Below are positions 36,452 to 46,491 of a DNA stretch of 64,000 bases, piece after piece. Position 1 is the first letter of the stretch, and every line of letters begins with the position of its first letter. The DNA is from Treponema sp. OMZ 790 (GTDB lineage Bacteria; Spirochaetota; Spirochaetia; Treponematales; Treponemataceae). The notes beneath the pieces are model-generated. The model saw only the letters and a list, made by a program, of their open reading frames with translations. It ran no database searches and was not told where the DNA came from. The DNA lies in assembly GCF_024181285.1 (NCBI RefSeq), contig NZ_CP051201.1, positions 2,852,001-2,916,000 of the forward strand, read 5' to 3'. Made by a program: the position numbers and the translations under genes.

Positions 36452-37294
36452 TTAATTAAAAATACCGGATTTGCACTTATGCCTATCCTGATCTTCGCGT
36501 CCGCGGAAGGCCTTCATTCTCATCATCATATTATCGAAGTCAACCTTGTGGGCGTCGAATTCGGGGCCGTCGACACATACGAATTTTATTTGATTGTCTA
36601 CGGTTACACGGCAGCCGCCGCACATTCCTGTTCCGTCAATCATAATCGTGTTAAGCGAAACTGTTGTTTTTATTCCGAAGGGACGGGTGGTCTCGGCACA
36701 AAATTTCATCATTATGGGCGGGCCTATTGCAAAAACTTCATCAGGCGGTGTTTGGCTTTCACATAGTTCTTTTAGCGGAACAGTTACCAAGGCTTTTCTT
36801 CCATAAGAACCGTCATCGGTTGTAATGATGAGCTCATCGGCTATAGCCTTCATTTCATCTTCAAAAACAATTAAATCTTTGTTTCGCGCTCCGATGATAA
36901 CTATGAGTTTATTCCCGGCTTCTTTAAAAGCCTTTGCTATGGGATACATAGGGGCAACGCCGATACCTCCGCAGGCGCAGACTACGGTTCCGCATTTTGT
37001 AATATGTGAAGGTCTTCCGAGAGGGCCTAAAATTGCAGCAATAGAATCTCCTACATTTTTATTACAAAGTTTGATGGTTGTGGCTCCTACAGCCTGAATA
37101 ACGAGGGCTATCCAGCCTTCTTCAGCATTCGCATCGGCAATTGTGAGGGGCACTCTTTCTCCAAAGCTGGTATCTATTTGAACGATTACAAACTGTCCCG
37201 GATGCCTGTTTTTTGCAATTTCCGGTGCTTCAACGCGCAAATAAAAAACCTCAGGCGAATATTGCCGTTTTTCAAGTATTTTGTGCATAATCAT
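36452..37294 (-). CDS. NfnA/SudB-like FAD/NAD and [2Fe-2S] subunit
   Basis: 280 residues (an ATG two codons in is also possible). An N-terminal ferredoxin-reductase FAD domain (GQFVIVQI, GERVPLTIAD) is followed by an NAD domain (CACGGIGVAPMYPIAKAF) and a C-terminal 2Fe-2S site (DGTGMCGGCRV then FVCVDGPEFD), as in dihydroorotate dehydrogenase electron-transfer subunits and NfnA. It is 15 bases upstream of the large-subunit gene on the same strand. The pair would couple NADH, ferredoxin and NADPH pools in the cytoplasm. Confidence 0.88.
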   Translation of the reverse strand: MIMHKILEKRQYSPEVFYLRVEAPEIAKNRHPGQFVIVQIDTSFGERVPLTIADANAEEGWIALVIQAVGATTIKLCNKNVGDSIAAILGPLGRPSHITKCGTVVCACGGIGVAPMYPIAKAFKEAGNKLIVIIGARNKDLIVFEDEMKAIADELIITTDDGSYGRKALVTVPLKELCESQTPPDEVFAIGPPIMMKFCAETTRPFGIKTTVSLNTIMIDGTGMCGGCRVTVDNQIKFVCVDGPEFDAHKVDFDNMMMRMKAFRGREDQDRHKCKSGIFN

Positions 37295-37427
37295 ACTCCT
37301 TAAGGTTTATATTCTATAAAAAAATAATGATTTAAGATGTTAAGACAAGTCTTCAAATCCATGATAACCTTAACAGGTTATTATATCAAAATTTAAAAAA
37401 TCTTGCAACCGCCAAAAAATTAAAAAC

Positions 37428-37456
37428 TGGACAAGTGAGTTTTTTTGTGATATTAT
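37428..37456 (+). promoter_or_regulatory. Promoter of the SH3-M48-cyclase operon
   Basis: TGGACA (37428-37433), 17 bases, TATTAT (37451-37456), then AAAAGGGAG before ATG 37475. Confidence 0.65.
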
Positions 37457-37474
37457 CTTTAAAAGGGAGTTTCT

Positions 37475-37951
37475 ATGAAAAAATCTACGATATTGTGTTT
37501 GTTTATGTTTTTTATTGTTTTGGGTGCACTGACGGCCGAAAAATCCTCTAAGAAAATGTATGTAAATATAAAAGAAGCTTGGCTAAAATCAGATACCGGT
37601 TTTTTTGCTAAAAATATTGCCATGTTGAAGTACGGCGAGCAGGTATATCTTTTAAAAGAAAAAGGAAAATGGGCAATGGTTTCTCCTGTTTCAAATCCGA
37701 AAGTTGAAGGCTGGCTTCCCAAAGCCAATTTAACAAAGAAAAAAATTGTCGGCTCCTTCGACAAAAGAAGTTCGGCAGAGACTAAAGAATTGTCTCTTGC
37801 AGGAAAAGGTTTAACTGAAGGTTCAGGTTCCGAATTTTCTGCTTCCGGTAAAAAAAATTATGCGGCAGTTGACGGAGTTGAAAGCATAAAGATTAATTCA
37901 AGAGATTTATATTCTTTTATTAAAGAAGGTCTGCTGAAGGATGGTGAATAA
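37475..37951 (+). CDS. Exported SH3-domain protein
   Basis: 158 residues with a Sec signal peptide (to ~20, VLGALTA). Residues ~27-90 look like a bacterial SH3 domain (VNIKEAWLKSDTGFFAKN, EQVYLLKEKGKWAMVS, EGWLPKANL), which often bind peptidoglycan or protein peptides. The tail is Ser/Gly-rich then helical. Its stop overlaps the start of the M48 gene (TAATG), so the two are co-translated and probably act together in the periplasm. Confidence 0.82.
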   Translation: MKKSTILCLFMFFIVLGALTAEKSSKKMYVNIKEAWLKSDTGFFAKNIAMLKYGEQVYLLKEKGKWAMVSPVSNPKVEGWLPKANLTKKKIVGSFDKRSSAETKELSLAGKGLTEGSGSEFSASGKKNYAAVDGVESIKINSRDLYSFIKEGLLKDGE

Positions 37952-38817
37952 TGAAAAAGAAATTTGCATTAGTTTTAATTATAATTTTTATACCGGTTAT
38001 TGCTTTATCATGTGCTTTACTTGAAAGTTTAAAAGACCCTCATACTTTTACAAAAACCGTTGTCGATGCAGCATCTCCGATTGTCGAAGCATCAAAACCT
38101 ATTCAAAATGAAGAAGAGTATTATATAGGCCGTGAGGTTGCTGCCGTTATTTTAAGCAATTACAAACTTTATAGAAACAAGCAGCTTGAAAAATATCTTA
38201 ATCTGATTTGTATGACCTTGGTCCTAAATTCGGATGTTCCCGAATCTTATAACGGTTATCACGTTGCAATATTGGATACAGATGAAATAAATGCTTTTGC
38301 AACTCCGGGAGGACATGTGCTGGTTACAAAGGGGTTGTTGGCTTGTACGGATTCCGAGGATGCTCTTGCAGGTGTTATAGCTCACGAACTTGGGCATATT
38401 CAGTTAAAGCATGGAATAGGAGCGATAAAGGCTAACCGCATTACGGGTGCTGTTGTTGAAAGCTCTGCTTCGATAACCATGGGATCCGGGAAAAACGAAA
38501 ACCTTAAATTTTTAGAAGACGCTTCAAAAGAAATTGTAACGACCTTGGTTAATTCAGGTTATTCTAAAACTCAAGAATACGATGCGGACCGCTTTGCAGT
38601 AAACTTAATGGCAAAGTCGGGATATGATCCCAATGCCATGACCGAAATGCTTAAAATTATGGGCGAGAAACAAAAGAACGATCATCGCGGTTTTGGAAAA
38701 ACTCATCCTTCAGCTGCTTCACGGATAAGATATGTAGAAAGGGAAGCGAGAAAATTCTCCGGCAATTATAACCGCTCTGCACGGCTGGAGCGATATGCAG
38801 AGAACAAGCTGAAATAA
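37951..38817 (+). CDS. M48-family periplasmic metalloprotease (probable lipoprotein)
   Basis: 288 residues. The signal peptide ends in VIALSC, a loose spirochaetal lipobox (C21). The zinc motif HELGH is at 145-149, and the third ligand Glu lies in QEYDADRFA. This is the soluble, BepA/LoiP-like M48 type used in envelope quality control rather than HtpX. It overlaps the SH3 gene by one base and precedes the cyclase gene by 18 bases. Confidence 0.88.
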   Translation: MKKKFALVLIIIFIPVIALSCALLESLKDPHTFTKTVVDAASPIVEASKPIQNEEEYYIGREVAAVILSNYKLYRNKQLEKYLNLICMTLVLNSDVPESYNGYHVAILDTDEINAFATPGGHVLVTKGLLACTDSEDALAGVIAHELGHIQLKHGIGAIKANRITGAVVESSASITMGSGKNENLKFLEDASKEIVTTLVNSGYSKTQEYDADRFAVNLMAKSGYDPNAMTEMLKIMGEKQKNDHRGFGKTHPSAASRIRYVEREARKFSGNYNRSARLERYAENKLK

Positions 38818-38835
38818 ACGGAAAGGTAAAACATT

Positions 38836-40836
38836 ATGAAAAAAATACGAAGATTATTTTTTATTTCCGTTTCTGTTTTTTTCATTGTATCGTTTTTTAT
38901 TTATTTAGGAGTTTTTAGGCAGGCAGAGTACTTTTTTTATGATGACAGAATGAAAAATACGGCTTCTTATTTTTCTTCTTCCGATGAAATTGTTTTGGTT
39001 TTGGTAGATCAAAAAAGTTTAACCTATGCCGCATCCGAACGAGGCTGGAAGTGGCCTTGGCCTCGTGAAGCCTATGCCGAGATAACGGATTTTTTTTCAA
39101 GAGGAGGAGCTAAGTCTGTCGCTTTCGATATGCTCTTTACAGAGCCTTCTTCCTACGGGGAAGCCGATGATAAAAAATTTGCAGACTCTTCAAAAGAAAG
39201 CGGCATAGTTATTCAAACCGTTTTTTTTGATAGGAGGCAGCGTATTTTTCCTATAGACGAAATTGCTTCATCCGCCAAACTTATAGGAAATGTGAACAGC
39301 CTTCCCGATTCCGACGGAACTATCAGACGGGCCCGCCTCTTCTATTCATGGAAAGATTATAAGATTCCTACCTTGGGAATTGCTTCTTATTTTGTAGGCG
39401 GGAATGAAGATGAGGGCCTTCCTGCAGAACTCAATCTCCGCTTTACAAAAAGTATTGATGATTATTTGCCTTATAGTGCAGGCGATATTTTAAAGGCTCA
39501 AGCCGATATAAGGGCAGGCAGGGAAAGCGAGCTTCATCCTGAGGATTTTGAAGACATGTATGTTTTTTTCGGGCTTTATGCTCCGGGTCTTTTCGATATT
39601 TGTCAGACTCCCGTTTCTGCTTCTTATCCCGGGGTTGGCATTCACATAACTCTTTTAGATAATATTCTTTCGGGTAATAGAATTGTAAAAACCGGCTTTT
39701 TGATTAATGCCTTGATTATTTTGATTTGTATTATTCTTTCAGGCTTGCCTGAAATTTTTTCTGAAAAGATAAAATTAAGGGCTGTGTCTTTAACGGTGAA
39801 TGCTGCAAGTTTTTTGTGCTTTGCTGTTTTTTATATTTTTATTTCTTATCTTTTATTCCGTTTCGGAATTTCCGTTCCTACAGCCTCTGTGCTTGCCGGA
39901 ATGGTTTTGTCCTTTGTAAGCTCTCTTGCTGTCAGTTACATGGTTGAAGGCAAACAGAGGCGTTACTTAAAAAATGCTTTTAAGCAATATCTAAGCCCTG
40001 CCGTTATCGAAGAGCTTATTGCCGATCCGTCTCAATTAAAATTAGGCGGTGAACGTAAAGAAATATCCATCTTTTTTTCGGACTTGCAAGGGTTTACTTC
40101 AATCTCGGAAAGTTTAAGTCCTGAAGCCCTTACCGAACTTTTGAACGATTATCTTTCGGACATGAGTAAAATTATTTTGGATTCGGGCGGAACAATCGAC
40201 AAGTATGAAGGCGATGCTATTATCGCTTTTTGGAATGCACCTGCAAGGGTGGAGCATCATGCCCGTTCTGCCTTAGAAGCGGCTTGGGCTTGTCAAAAAA
40301 AACTTGAAGAAAGGCGTGCCGAGTTTGAAAAGAGGGCTGAAGGAAGGCCCTTTAAAATGCGCATAGGGCTTAATACGGGCTTTGCCATTGTGGGCAACAT
40401 GGGTTCGGTAAGCCGCTTCGATTATACGATGTTGGGGGACTCAGTAAACTTGGCCGCCCGCTTGGAAGGCTTAAACAAGCAATTCAGTACTTACACAATG
40501 TGTGCGGAGGCAGCAAAAAAACAGGCCGAAGAAAGCGGCACAGGTTTAAAATTTAGAGAGCTTGCCCGTGCGGCAGTTGTGGGAAAATCGGAACCCGTAG
40601 TCGTTTATGAAATCATGGACGAAAAAACTTATAACGGAAAAAAAGCCTTGCTTGATTCTTTTGACAAAGGATTAAAAGAATTCTATGCCGGAAACTTTAA
40701 AGAAGCCTTAAATATTTTTGCTCAAAATGAAGAAGCCGATCCTCCTTCAAAACACTATGCAGAAAAATGTAAACTCCTTATTTCACAAAAACCTGAAGGC
40801 GAGTGGAGGGGTATTTGGAAGGCCGATACTAAATAA
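38836..40836 (+). CDS. CHASE2-domain class III adenylate cyclase
   Basis: 666 residues: one N-terminal membrane helix, an extracytoplasmic CHASE2 sensor domain (~30-285, with the typical WPWPREAYAEI and KSVAFDMLF), three membrane helices (~290-375), and a cytoplasmic cyclase domain (~410-600). Metal-binding aspartates are in FFSDLQGFTS and YEGDAIIAFWN, and GDSVNLAARLE supplies the transition-state Asn and Arg. The substrate residues (Lys before YEGD) favour ATP. It is third in the SH3-M48 operon. The L1 gene of the lipoprotein array follows 38 bases later with no clear promoter, so read-through is possible. Confidence 0.92.
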   Translation: MKKIRRLFFISVSVFFIVSFFIYLGVFRQAEYFFYDDRMKNTASYFSSSDEIVLVLVDQKSLTYAASERGWKWPWPREAYAEITDFFSRGGAKSVAFDMLFTEPSSYGEADDKKFADSSKESGIVIQTVFFDRRQRIFPIDEIASSAKLIGNVNSLPDSDGTIRRARLFYSWKDYKIPTLGIASYFVGGNEDEGLPAELNLRFTKSIDDYLPYSAGDILKAQADIRAGRESELHPEDFEDMYVFFGLYAPGLFDICQTPVSASYPGVGIHITLLDNILSGNRIVKTGFLINALIILICIILSGLPEIFSEKIKLRAVSLTVNAASFLCFAVFYIFISYLLFRFGISVPTASVLAGMVLSFVSSLAVSYMVEGKQRRYLKNAFKQYLSPAVIEELIADPSQLKLGGERKEISIFFSDLQGFTSISESLSPEALTELLNDYLSDMSKIILDSGGTIDKYEGDAIIAFWNAPARVEHHARSALEAAWACQKKLEERRAEFEKRAEGRPFKMRIGLNTGFAIVGNMGSVSRFDYTMLGDSVNLAARLEGLNKQFSTYTMCAEAAKKQAEESGTGLKFRELARAAVVGKSEPVVVYEIMDEKTYNGKKALLDSFDKGLKEFYAGNFKEALNIFAQNEEADPPSKHYAEKCKLLISQKPEGEWRGIWKADTK

Positions 40837-40874
40837 ATTTTTAAATAACAAAATTTTAAACATGGAGGCATTTT

Positions 40875-42185
40875 ATGCAAAACAACAAATTAAAACTAAT
40901 CTTTATCTTAATATTAACGGCTTTTTTATTTTCGTGTTCTAAAGAAGTTAAAGAACCTGCGGAAGAAAAAAAGTCTGTAGAGACAAAAGTTGAATCATCT
41001 GCAAAAATAGAGCTGAAACAAAACAAATTCTTATTAAAGCCTGAGTATAATACACATGTAAAGAGTCCTGAACAACTCAAAGAAGAAGAAAAATACAAAA
41101 AAAGTAAAGCATACGAAGAAAAACTTGATCAGATTGAGAGAGAGCTTTATAGAAAAGAGGATGCTATTATAGCACAAATTCCTGTAGCTGCAACTGATGC
41201 TGATCTTGAACAGAAAAGGGCTATAACAGGGTTGTATGATCATAAAAAAAAGGTTTATAATTATACAAATTTTGAAGAAGTAATAAAAGAAGGAGATAGT
41301 TATCACTGCAAACAGAAGGTAAAAACTCAAAATGGCAGAATACTGGATTATAATTTACAAATTAAAAAACCGAAGTTCAGGAAGTACTATGCTGTTTCAG
41401 GAATTGAGCTTATGAGTTCTATCAATATAGGTAATATAGATGAAAAAATAATAGAGGAACAAGTACATGAAGAAATATACGATTTAAAAACTGATGAAAA
41501 AAAAGACGTAATGATAAAACTGTTTGAAGATTACGAAAACACACAATATCCTTTATTTAAAGAGGTTGTCCATACGGATTGGGACACGGGAGTCAAAACT
41601 AAGGGATATAAACAGTATGATATGAAAATCCTTGATTATGTAAAGGGGAACTTTACAAACTCAGGATATGATGAATACTTTGTTATGTTTTATGAAGATG
41701 ATCCGGATCCGGAAATGGGTGATCAATATATAGAAAGAGCGAGATGTTTTTTAGTTTCTGAAGGCAAGATAATTAAAGACTATTACATAACTTTTCCTGG
41801 CGGTGCTTTTTTTTGGGGTGATTACACACATCTTGATCTTAAAAAATTTGATAATTTCGGTTTTCAATTTTCACAAGGAAGGATTGCCGATTTTAATCAA
41901 AACGGAATAAATGAAATATATTTTTCTGTTTTATTTAATATAGAACCGGGCAATGTATTAGTTGTAGAATTTAATGAAAATGAATTTATAACTAATTATA
42001 TATCTATTGATACCTACGATATAGGGTCTATTGATTGGAATAAAAAAATGATAACAGTGAATGCTAAATCGAGAGCTGTTAAGGGTTTTAACGGATGGCA
42101 AGAAGAAATAGACACCTTTGTTTGGAATGAAGAATTAAAAGAATATGTTCTTTTTAAAAGGATATATGAATATAAAAGATACTAA
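40875..42185 (+). CDS. Lipoprotein L1, array subfamily A (putative immunity lipoprotein)
   Basis: 436 residues. The signal peptide MQNNKLKLIFILILTAFLFS precedes lipobox Cys21. After a charged linker comes a helical region (KYKKSKAYEEKLDQIERELY), then the array-wide body: KVHE-type HEEIYDL, KGNFTNSGYDEYFVMFYE and GRIADFNQNGINEIYF. The last two resemble FG-GAP/VCBS-like Asp/Asn-rich calcium loops. Closest relative in the window is L4. GGAGG precedes ATG 40875. There is no enzyme signature. An immunity or receptor role toward the secreted E proteins is inferred from co-location; the nearest effector is four genes away, so L1 may be an orphan. Confidence 0.75.
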   Translation: MQNNKLKLIFILILTAFLFSCSKEVKEPAEEKKSVETKVESSAKIELKQNKFLLKPEYNTHVKSPEQLKEEEKYKKSKAYEEKLDQIERELYRKEDAIIAQIPVAATDADLEQKRAITGLYDHKKKVYNYTNFEEVIKEGDSYHCKQKVKTQNGRILDYNLQIKKPKFRKYYAVSGIELMSSINIGNIDEKIIEEQVHEEIYDLKTDEKKDVMIKLFEDYENTQYPLFKEVVHTDWDTGVKTKGYKQYDMKILDYVKGNFTNSGYDEYFVMFYEDDPDPEMGDQYIERARCFLVSEGKIIKDYYITFPGGAFFWGDYTHLDLKKFDNFGFQFSQGRIADFNQNGINEIYFSVLFNIEPGNVLVVEFNENEFITNYISIDTYDIGSIDWNKKMITVNAKSRAVKGFNGWQEEIDTFVWNEELKEYVLFKRIYEYKRY

Positions 42186-42240
42186 TGAAAAATTTATTTG
42201 TATATTATTATAATTTGAATTTACTAACCGGAGGACAAAA

Positions 42241-43401
42241 TTGAAAACAAACAAATTAATCTTTATACTAATTTTCGAACTTTTTTTATTCTCATGCAAT
42301 CGAGAAAACATAGTTGAAACAAAAACTGAGTTGCCCAAGTCTGAAAAAATGCCTGAGCAAATTATCAAAGAAGAAAAGGAAAACAAAATTAAAATTCATC
42401 AAGAAAAAATTGATGAACTTATAGAAGAAATATATAATAAAAGCGAATTAATTTGGCCTCACAATACTGATAATATATTTTCTACTAGGAAATCTGATGA
42501 TAATTTTTTTGATAAAAATGGAATTATTAATATAACATTCGATGAGAAAAAAAAAGAGGGAGAGATATATTATAAGAAAAACGGTAAAAAAACACTTGAA
42601 TATAAAATAACTTATAAAGAAAATCAAACAGATAATGCTTATTATGTTTCAGAAATTGAACTTATAAGTCAAGTTAATATCGGTAAGATAGATAAAGAAA
42701 TAATAGAAAAGCAAGTCAATGGAACACTAACAAACCTTTACGGTTATAGAGGTATAGCTGATTATTTTGTAGAATATGAGGCTGAAAATCATCCCTTAGA
42801 AAATGATGATTTGTGGTCTACCATCTTATTTTGTGCGGAAGGTAACTTTACGGATTCCGGCAGCGATGAGTATTTGGTTCTATTCCATATCGAAGACGGC
42901 GATGCTTCGACTTTTAGCACTTATATAAACAAAGTAAAAATATTTATAGTGCCTAAGCATAAGATAGTTAAAGAATATATTTTACCTGTTAAAGATATTT
43001 ATTTTTCTCCTGACTTTGAAGTAGAGAATTTCGGATTTGATATTGACTCACATCATCCCCGCTCTTGCTGCCGAGTTGCCGACTTTAATCAAAACGGAAT
43101 AAACGAAATATATTTTTTCTGTGAGTATGGCTATTATGATGAGAATAATAAATATAGAGATCATAATTTTTTATTATTTGTGGAATTTCATAAAGATGGG
43201 TTTAAAACTAATTATGTTTGCCCGGATAGTTATAATCTGAGTTCTGTAGATTGGGAACAAAAAAGAATATATATGAAATCAAATAATTATGAAAATGAAA
43301 ATACAGATTCAGATAAATTTGATTCGGTATTTTCTTGGGATGAAGATTTACAAAAATACGTACTTTTGAAAAAAACATATAAATTGTGGAGGAGACCATG
43401 A
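42241..43401 (+). CDS. Lipoprotein L2, divergent array member
   Basis: 386 residues starting at TTG 42241, preceded by CCGGAGGAC. Signal peptide to FLFSC (Cys19). The body is diverged but keeps the array hallmarks: EGNFTDSGSDEYLVLFHIE and RVADFNQNGINEIYFFC. It lies 55 bases after L1 and overlaps the region just before L3. Same inferred role as the other array lipoproteins; no cognate effector is adjacent. Confidence 0.72.
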   Translation: MKTNKLIFILIFELFLFSCNRENIVETKTELPKSEKMPEQIIKEEKENKIKIHQEKIDELIEEIYNKSELIWPHNTDNIFSTRKSDDNFFDKNGIINITFDEKKKEGEIYYKKNGKKTLEYKITYKENQTDNAYYVSEIELISQVNIGKIDKEIIEKQVNGTLTNLYGYRGIADYFVEYEAENHPLENDDLWSTILFCAEGNFTDSGSDEYLVLFHIEDGDASTFSTYINKVKIFIVPKHKIVKEYILPVKDIYFSPDFEVENFGFDIDSHHPRSCCRVADFNQNGINEIYFFCEYGYYDENNKYRDHNFLLFVEFHKDGFKTNYVCPDSYNLSSVDWEQKRIYMKSNNYENENTDSDKFDSVFSWDEDLQKYVLLKKTYKLWRRP

Positions 43402-44684
43402 CGCAAAACAACAAATTAAAACTAATCTTTATCTTAATATTGGCAGCTTTTATATTTTCGTGTAAAGCTTCTGATACAAAAAGCGGCAGAGAAATGCGAA
43501 TAGAAAAATTTTCTAAAATGATAGAAAGTAATAAAATACCGGGAGTATCAGGGAAGGGAAAAGAAGATGAGTTTGTAGGAACTCCTTTTGTATTAGATGA
43601 CTATGATTTGGTATACATTCAAGCATTGTATACAAGGACGAATATAGGAAAAGATAACAGGATTTATTATACCGATGTTGAGGTTATAAAATTCGAAAGA
43701 GAAAAAGAAATAGAATGCAGACAAAAAAGAACGGCAAAAAACGGCAAGGATTTTTTTTATAGTATAAAATATGAATGGGATAAAATAGCAAAAAAATTCG
43801 TAAATACAAAATATGAACTTGAGCAAGAATTAAACATAGGTGTAATTGATGAAAAAATAATAAAAGAGCAAGTACACGGGATTGTAATAGAATCAAAAGA
43901 AGATCCCGATAAAGAAAGCTTAATACCTATGTTTGAATCATATATGACAAAACTTGATAAAAATGATAAATATCATTATACATATTATGTGTTGGACTAT
44001 ATAAGAGGAAACTTTACAAATTCGGGATATGATGAATATATAGTTTTTTTTACCGATGATTCTAGAAAAGAGATGGAAGAAGCCGGAGAACATCACCCTA
44101 ATTTTTATAGTAAGGATGGAAAACTATCTGATATAACGTGGAAAAATAATATATGCGATATAGCCTGTTTTATTGTTGAAGGTAGTACATTAAAAAAAGT
44201 ATATGATATTTATTTTAGAGGCAGTATTTTTTTACCTGCTTATGAAAAAAGTTCAAGCCTATATGGTTCGTTGAATCCGAGACAAATGCCTTATATAACT
44301 AATTTCGGTAAACAATTTTTTCAAGGATGGGTAGCCGACCTTAATCAAAACGGAATAAATGAAATATATATATATTTTCCATGGAAGGGTACTGTACGTA
44401 TTACTATGGCCGAATTTATCGATAAAGACTTTGAATTTAAGTGTATAGAAATTTCAGGAGATGAATTTAACAATGTAGATTGGCATAAAAAAACTTTTAA
44501 CGGTAACTATTACAGTATAGAATTGCGAGATAACACCTACGGTATACTATGGTATAACGAAATCTTTCAGTGGAATGAAGATGACAATAGCTATTGGCTT
44601 CAGTCATGTAATATATCTCCGAATAGGTCATATAAGATGTCACGGGATTGGACTAAAGATGATTGGGTACATATAAAATATTAG
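43398..44684 (+). CDS. Lipoprotein L3, array subfamily C
   Basis: 428 residues from ATG 43398, which has GGAGGAG upstream; a GTG at 43386 in frame lies over that site. Signal peptide ends at Cys22. The body (KASDTKSGREMRIEKFSKMI, then DDYDLVYIQALYT) is nearly identical over long stretches to L8 at 53935, indicating recent duplication. It carries RGNFTNSGYDEYIVFF and WVADLNQNGINEIYIY. Its start overlaps the end of L2 by 4 bases. It is followed by L4 and then E1, whose N-terminal domain is related to that of E4, the partner of L8. Confidence 0.77.
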   Translation: MTQNNKLKLIFILILAAFIFSCKASDTKSGREMRIEKFSKMIESNKIPGVSGKGKEDEFVGTPFVLDDYDLVYIQALYTRTNIGKDNRIYYTDVEVIKFEREKEIECRQKRTAKNGKDFFYSIKYEWDKIAKKFVNTKYELEQELNIGVIDEKIIKEQVHGIVIESKEDPDKESLIPMFESYMTKLDKNDKYHYTYYVLDYIRGNFTNSGYDEYIVFFTDDSRKEMEEAGEHHPNFYSKDGKLSDITWKNNICDIACFIVEGSTLKKVYDIYFRGSIFLPAYEKSSSLYGSLNPRQMPYITNFGKQFFQGWVADLNQNGINEIYIYFPWKGTVRITMAEFIDKDFEFKCIEISGDEFNNVDWHKKTFNGNYYSIELRDNTYGILWYNEIFQWNEDDNSYWLQSCNISPNRSYKMSRDWTKDDWVHIKY

Positions 44685-44693
44685 GAGAGCATT

Positions 44694-46013
44694 ATGTTGA
44701 AGTTAAAAATATTTTTAATAATTTTAGTAAGTGTCTTTATATTTTCGTGTTCTAAGGAAAATAAAGAAAAAACCGTAGCTGAAAGTAAACCCACGGAAAA
44801 TAAAATTGAAGAAGTAAAGCCTGAACCTCCCGTACCTGAAAAGACGGCTGAACAACTTGAACTGGAAGAAAAATACAAAAAAAGTAAAGAATACGAAGAA
44901 AAACTTAAACAACTTGGAGCCGAACTGGATAAGAAAGAGAGTGCTATTATAGCACAAATACCCATAGACGCAACTGATGCAGACCTTGAACAGAAAGAAG
45001 CTAGAACATGGTTGTATGATCATAACAAAAAGGTTTATAATTATACAAATTTTAAAGAAGTAATAAAAGAAGGTGATGTTTATTATTGTAAACAAAAAAT
45101 AAAAAGCCAAAATGGAGGAGTATTGGAGTATCATGTGAAGTTCGAAAAAGATAGATATACCCATAAAGAAGATAGCTATACTGTTTCTGCGATTGAGCTT
45201 TCAAGTCAAATTGATATAGGTCAAATAAGTGAAGAAATAATAGAAACTCCCGTTCATGGCAAAATATATGATTTAGCTCATGATGAAAAAAAAGATGATA
45301 TAATAAAACTGTTTGAAGAATATGAAAATACACATTATCCTTTATATCATGAAAATATCGATTTATCTGCAAAATTGCTGAAAGATTATCAGATAAAGTT
45401 AGAAGCTGTTGATTATGTAAAAGGAAATTTTACCGATTCTGGGTATGATGAATATTTTGTAGTATTTTGTAAAGAAGTTCCGGGACCTGAATATGGTCAA
45501 ACTGTGAAAAGAGTGCGATGTTTTGTAGTTGATGAAGATAAGATAATCAAAGATTACTATATTACTGTTCCTAGTGCATCATTTTTTCCACCGCATATTG
45601 AACGAGGCGGTCTTTTTGGGTTAAAAAATTTTGGATTTGAGTTTTCTCAAGGGTGGGTATCGGATTTTAATCAAAACGGTAAAAATGAAATATATTTTGT
45701 AACTCATTTTAGCACAGGTAGGAATTTCTTATTTATAATTGAATTCAATGGCGAGTTTTTTGCTACCGGGTATGTATCTGCCGAGTATGGACTTGATATA
45801 GAATCTGTTGACTGGAATAAAAAAATGATAGTGTTAAGAGAAGGTGGGAGTTTTATTAGATCTGAAAAATTTAAAGGATGGGAATATTGGTATGATAAGG
45901 TTATATGGAATGAGCAATTAAAAGAATACATTCTTTTAAAACGCGAATATAAATATGAAAAATATGAGGGGGCTGGAGATGAAGAAGGTTTTGGGCCTGG
46001 AGTTGGGGCGTGA
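44694..46013 (+). CDS. Lipoprotein L4, array subfamily A
   Basis: 439 residues; signal peptide to FIFSC (Cys19); a closer relative of L1 than of the others (YKKSKEYEEKLKQLGAELDK, IAQIPIDATDADLEQK). Array motifs KGNFTDSGYDEYFVVFC and WVSDFNQNGKNEIYFV are present. The last 35 bases overlap the start of E1 in another frame, so translation of L4 and E1 is tightly linked, as expected for an immunity-effector pair. AGGAG precedes ATG 44694. Confidence 0.76.
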   Translation: MLKLKIFLIILVSVFIFSCSKENKEKTVAESKPTENKIEEVKPEPPVPEKTAEQLELEEKYKKSKEYEEKLKQLGAELDKKESAIIAQIPIDATDADLEQKEARTWLYDHNKKVYNYTNFKEVIKEGDVYYCKQKIKSQNGGVLEYHVKFEKDRYTHKEDSYTVSAIELSSQIDIGQISEEIIETPVHGKIYDLAHDEKKDDIIKLFEEYENTHYPLYHENIDLSAKLLKDYQIKLEAVDYVKGNFTDSGYDEYFVVFCKEVPGPEYGQTVKRVRCFVVDEDKIIKDYYITVPSASFFPPHIERGGLFGLKNFGFEFSQGWVSDFNQNGKNEIYFVTHFSTGRNFLFIIEFNGEFFATGYVSAEYGLDIESVDWNKKMIVLREGGSFIRSEKFKGWEYWYDKVIWNEQLKEYILLKREYKYEKYEGAGDEEGFGPGVGA

Positions 46014-46491
46014 AGAGTTATTACTGGTAAGAGGCGGAACGGATAAAGAAAAATATAATTCTGTGGGTGAAATTATAAGAAGAACTAATTTGAAATATGC
46101 ACAGGATGTTGTGCGTGAAGCGGCAATTTATCGTCCTCATGCAAAAGGAAACTTTGACTATGAAGGTGCAGCAGAAGATGTAACTTGGTGTAACCAATCA
46201 AGTTATGACGTAATGGAAGCTACCGGTGTCCATATGGAAGCTTTTTATGGAGAACCGGATGGGTATCAAGGAACAAAAGGACAAAGAGGAGCAGGATATT
46301 GGGTTAATGCAAATACAGCCTGTAAAAATGTTGAAAATTATATTGCTAACCATGCAAAAGAACAAGCCGATGCCAGAATGAAAGAAATAGGCTTTAAACC
46401 TATCACAATAGATGAAGAATTTAAAAAAACGCATACAGCAGATGAACTATATCTTGCAGAACAAAATAATCACACATATAAATGTAGATAA
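45979..46491 (+). CDS. E1 N-terminal fragment: double-glycine leader plus partial Cys-hydrolase-like domain
   Basis: 170 residues from ATG 45979 (GAGGGGG six bases upstream). The first 20 residues, MKKVLGLELGREELLLVRGG, form a double-glycine leader of the type cut by C39 peptidases. The following domain parallels the E4 N-terminus (REAAIYRPHAKGNFD, then TWCNQSSYDVMEATG with C71 matching E4 C64), but the later His half of that domain (E4 GHAVPV) is absent. The frame stops at 46491, while the matching C-terminal part continues in another frame from about 46470. Probably one gene broken by a frameshift and an earlier deletion; if expressed as is, a short secreted peptide. Confidence 0.7.
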   Translation: MKKVLGLELGREELLLVRGGTDKEKYNSVGEIIRRTNLKYAQDVVREAAIYRPHAKGNFDYEGAAEDVTWCNQSSYDVMEATGVHMEAFYGEPDGYQGTKGQRGAGYWVNANTACKNVENYIANHAKEQADARMKEIGFKPITIDEEFKKTHTADELYLAEQNNHTYKCR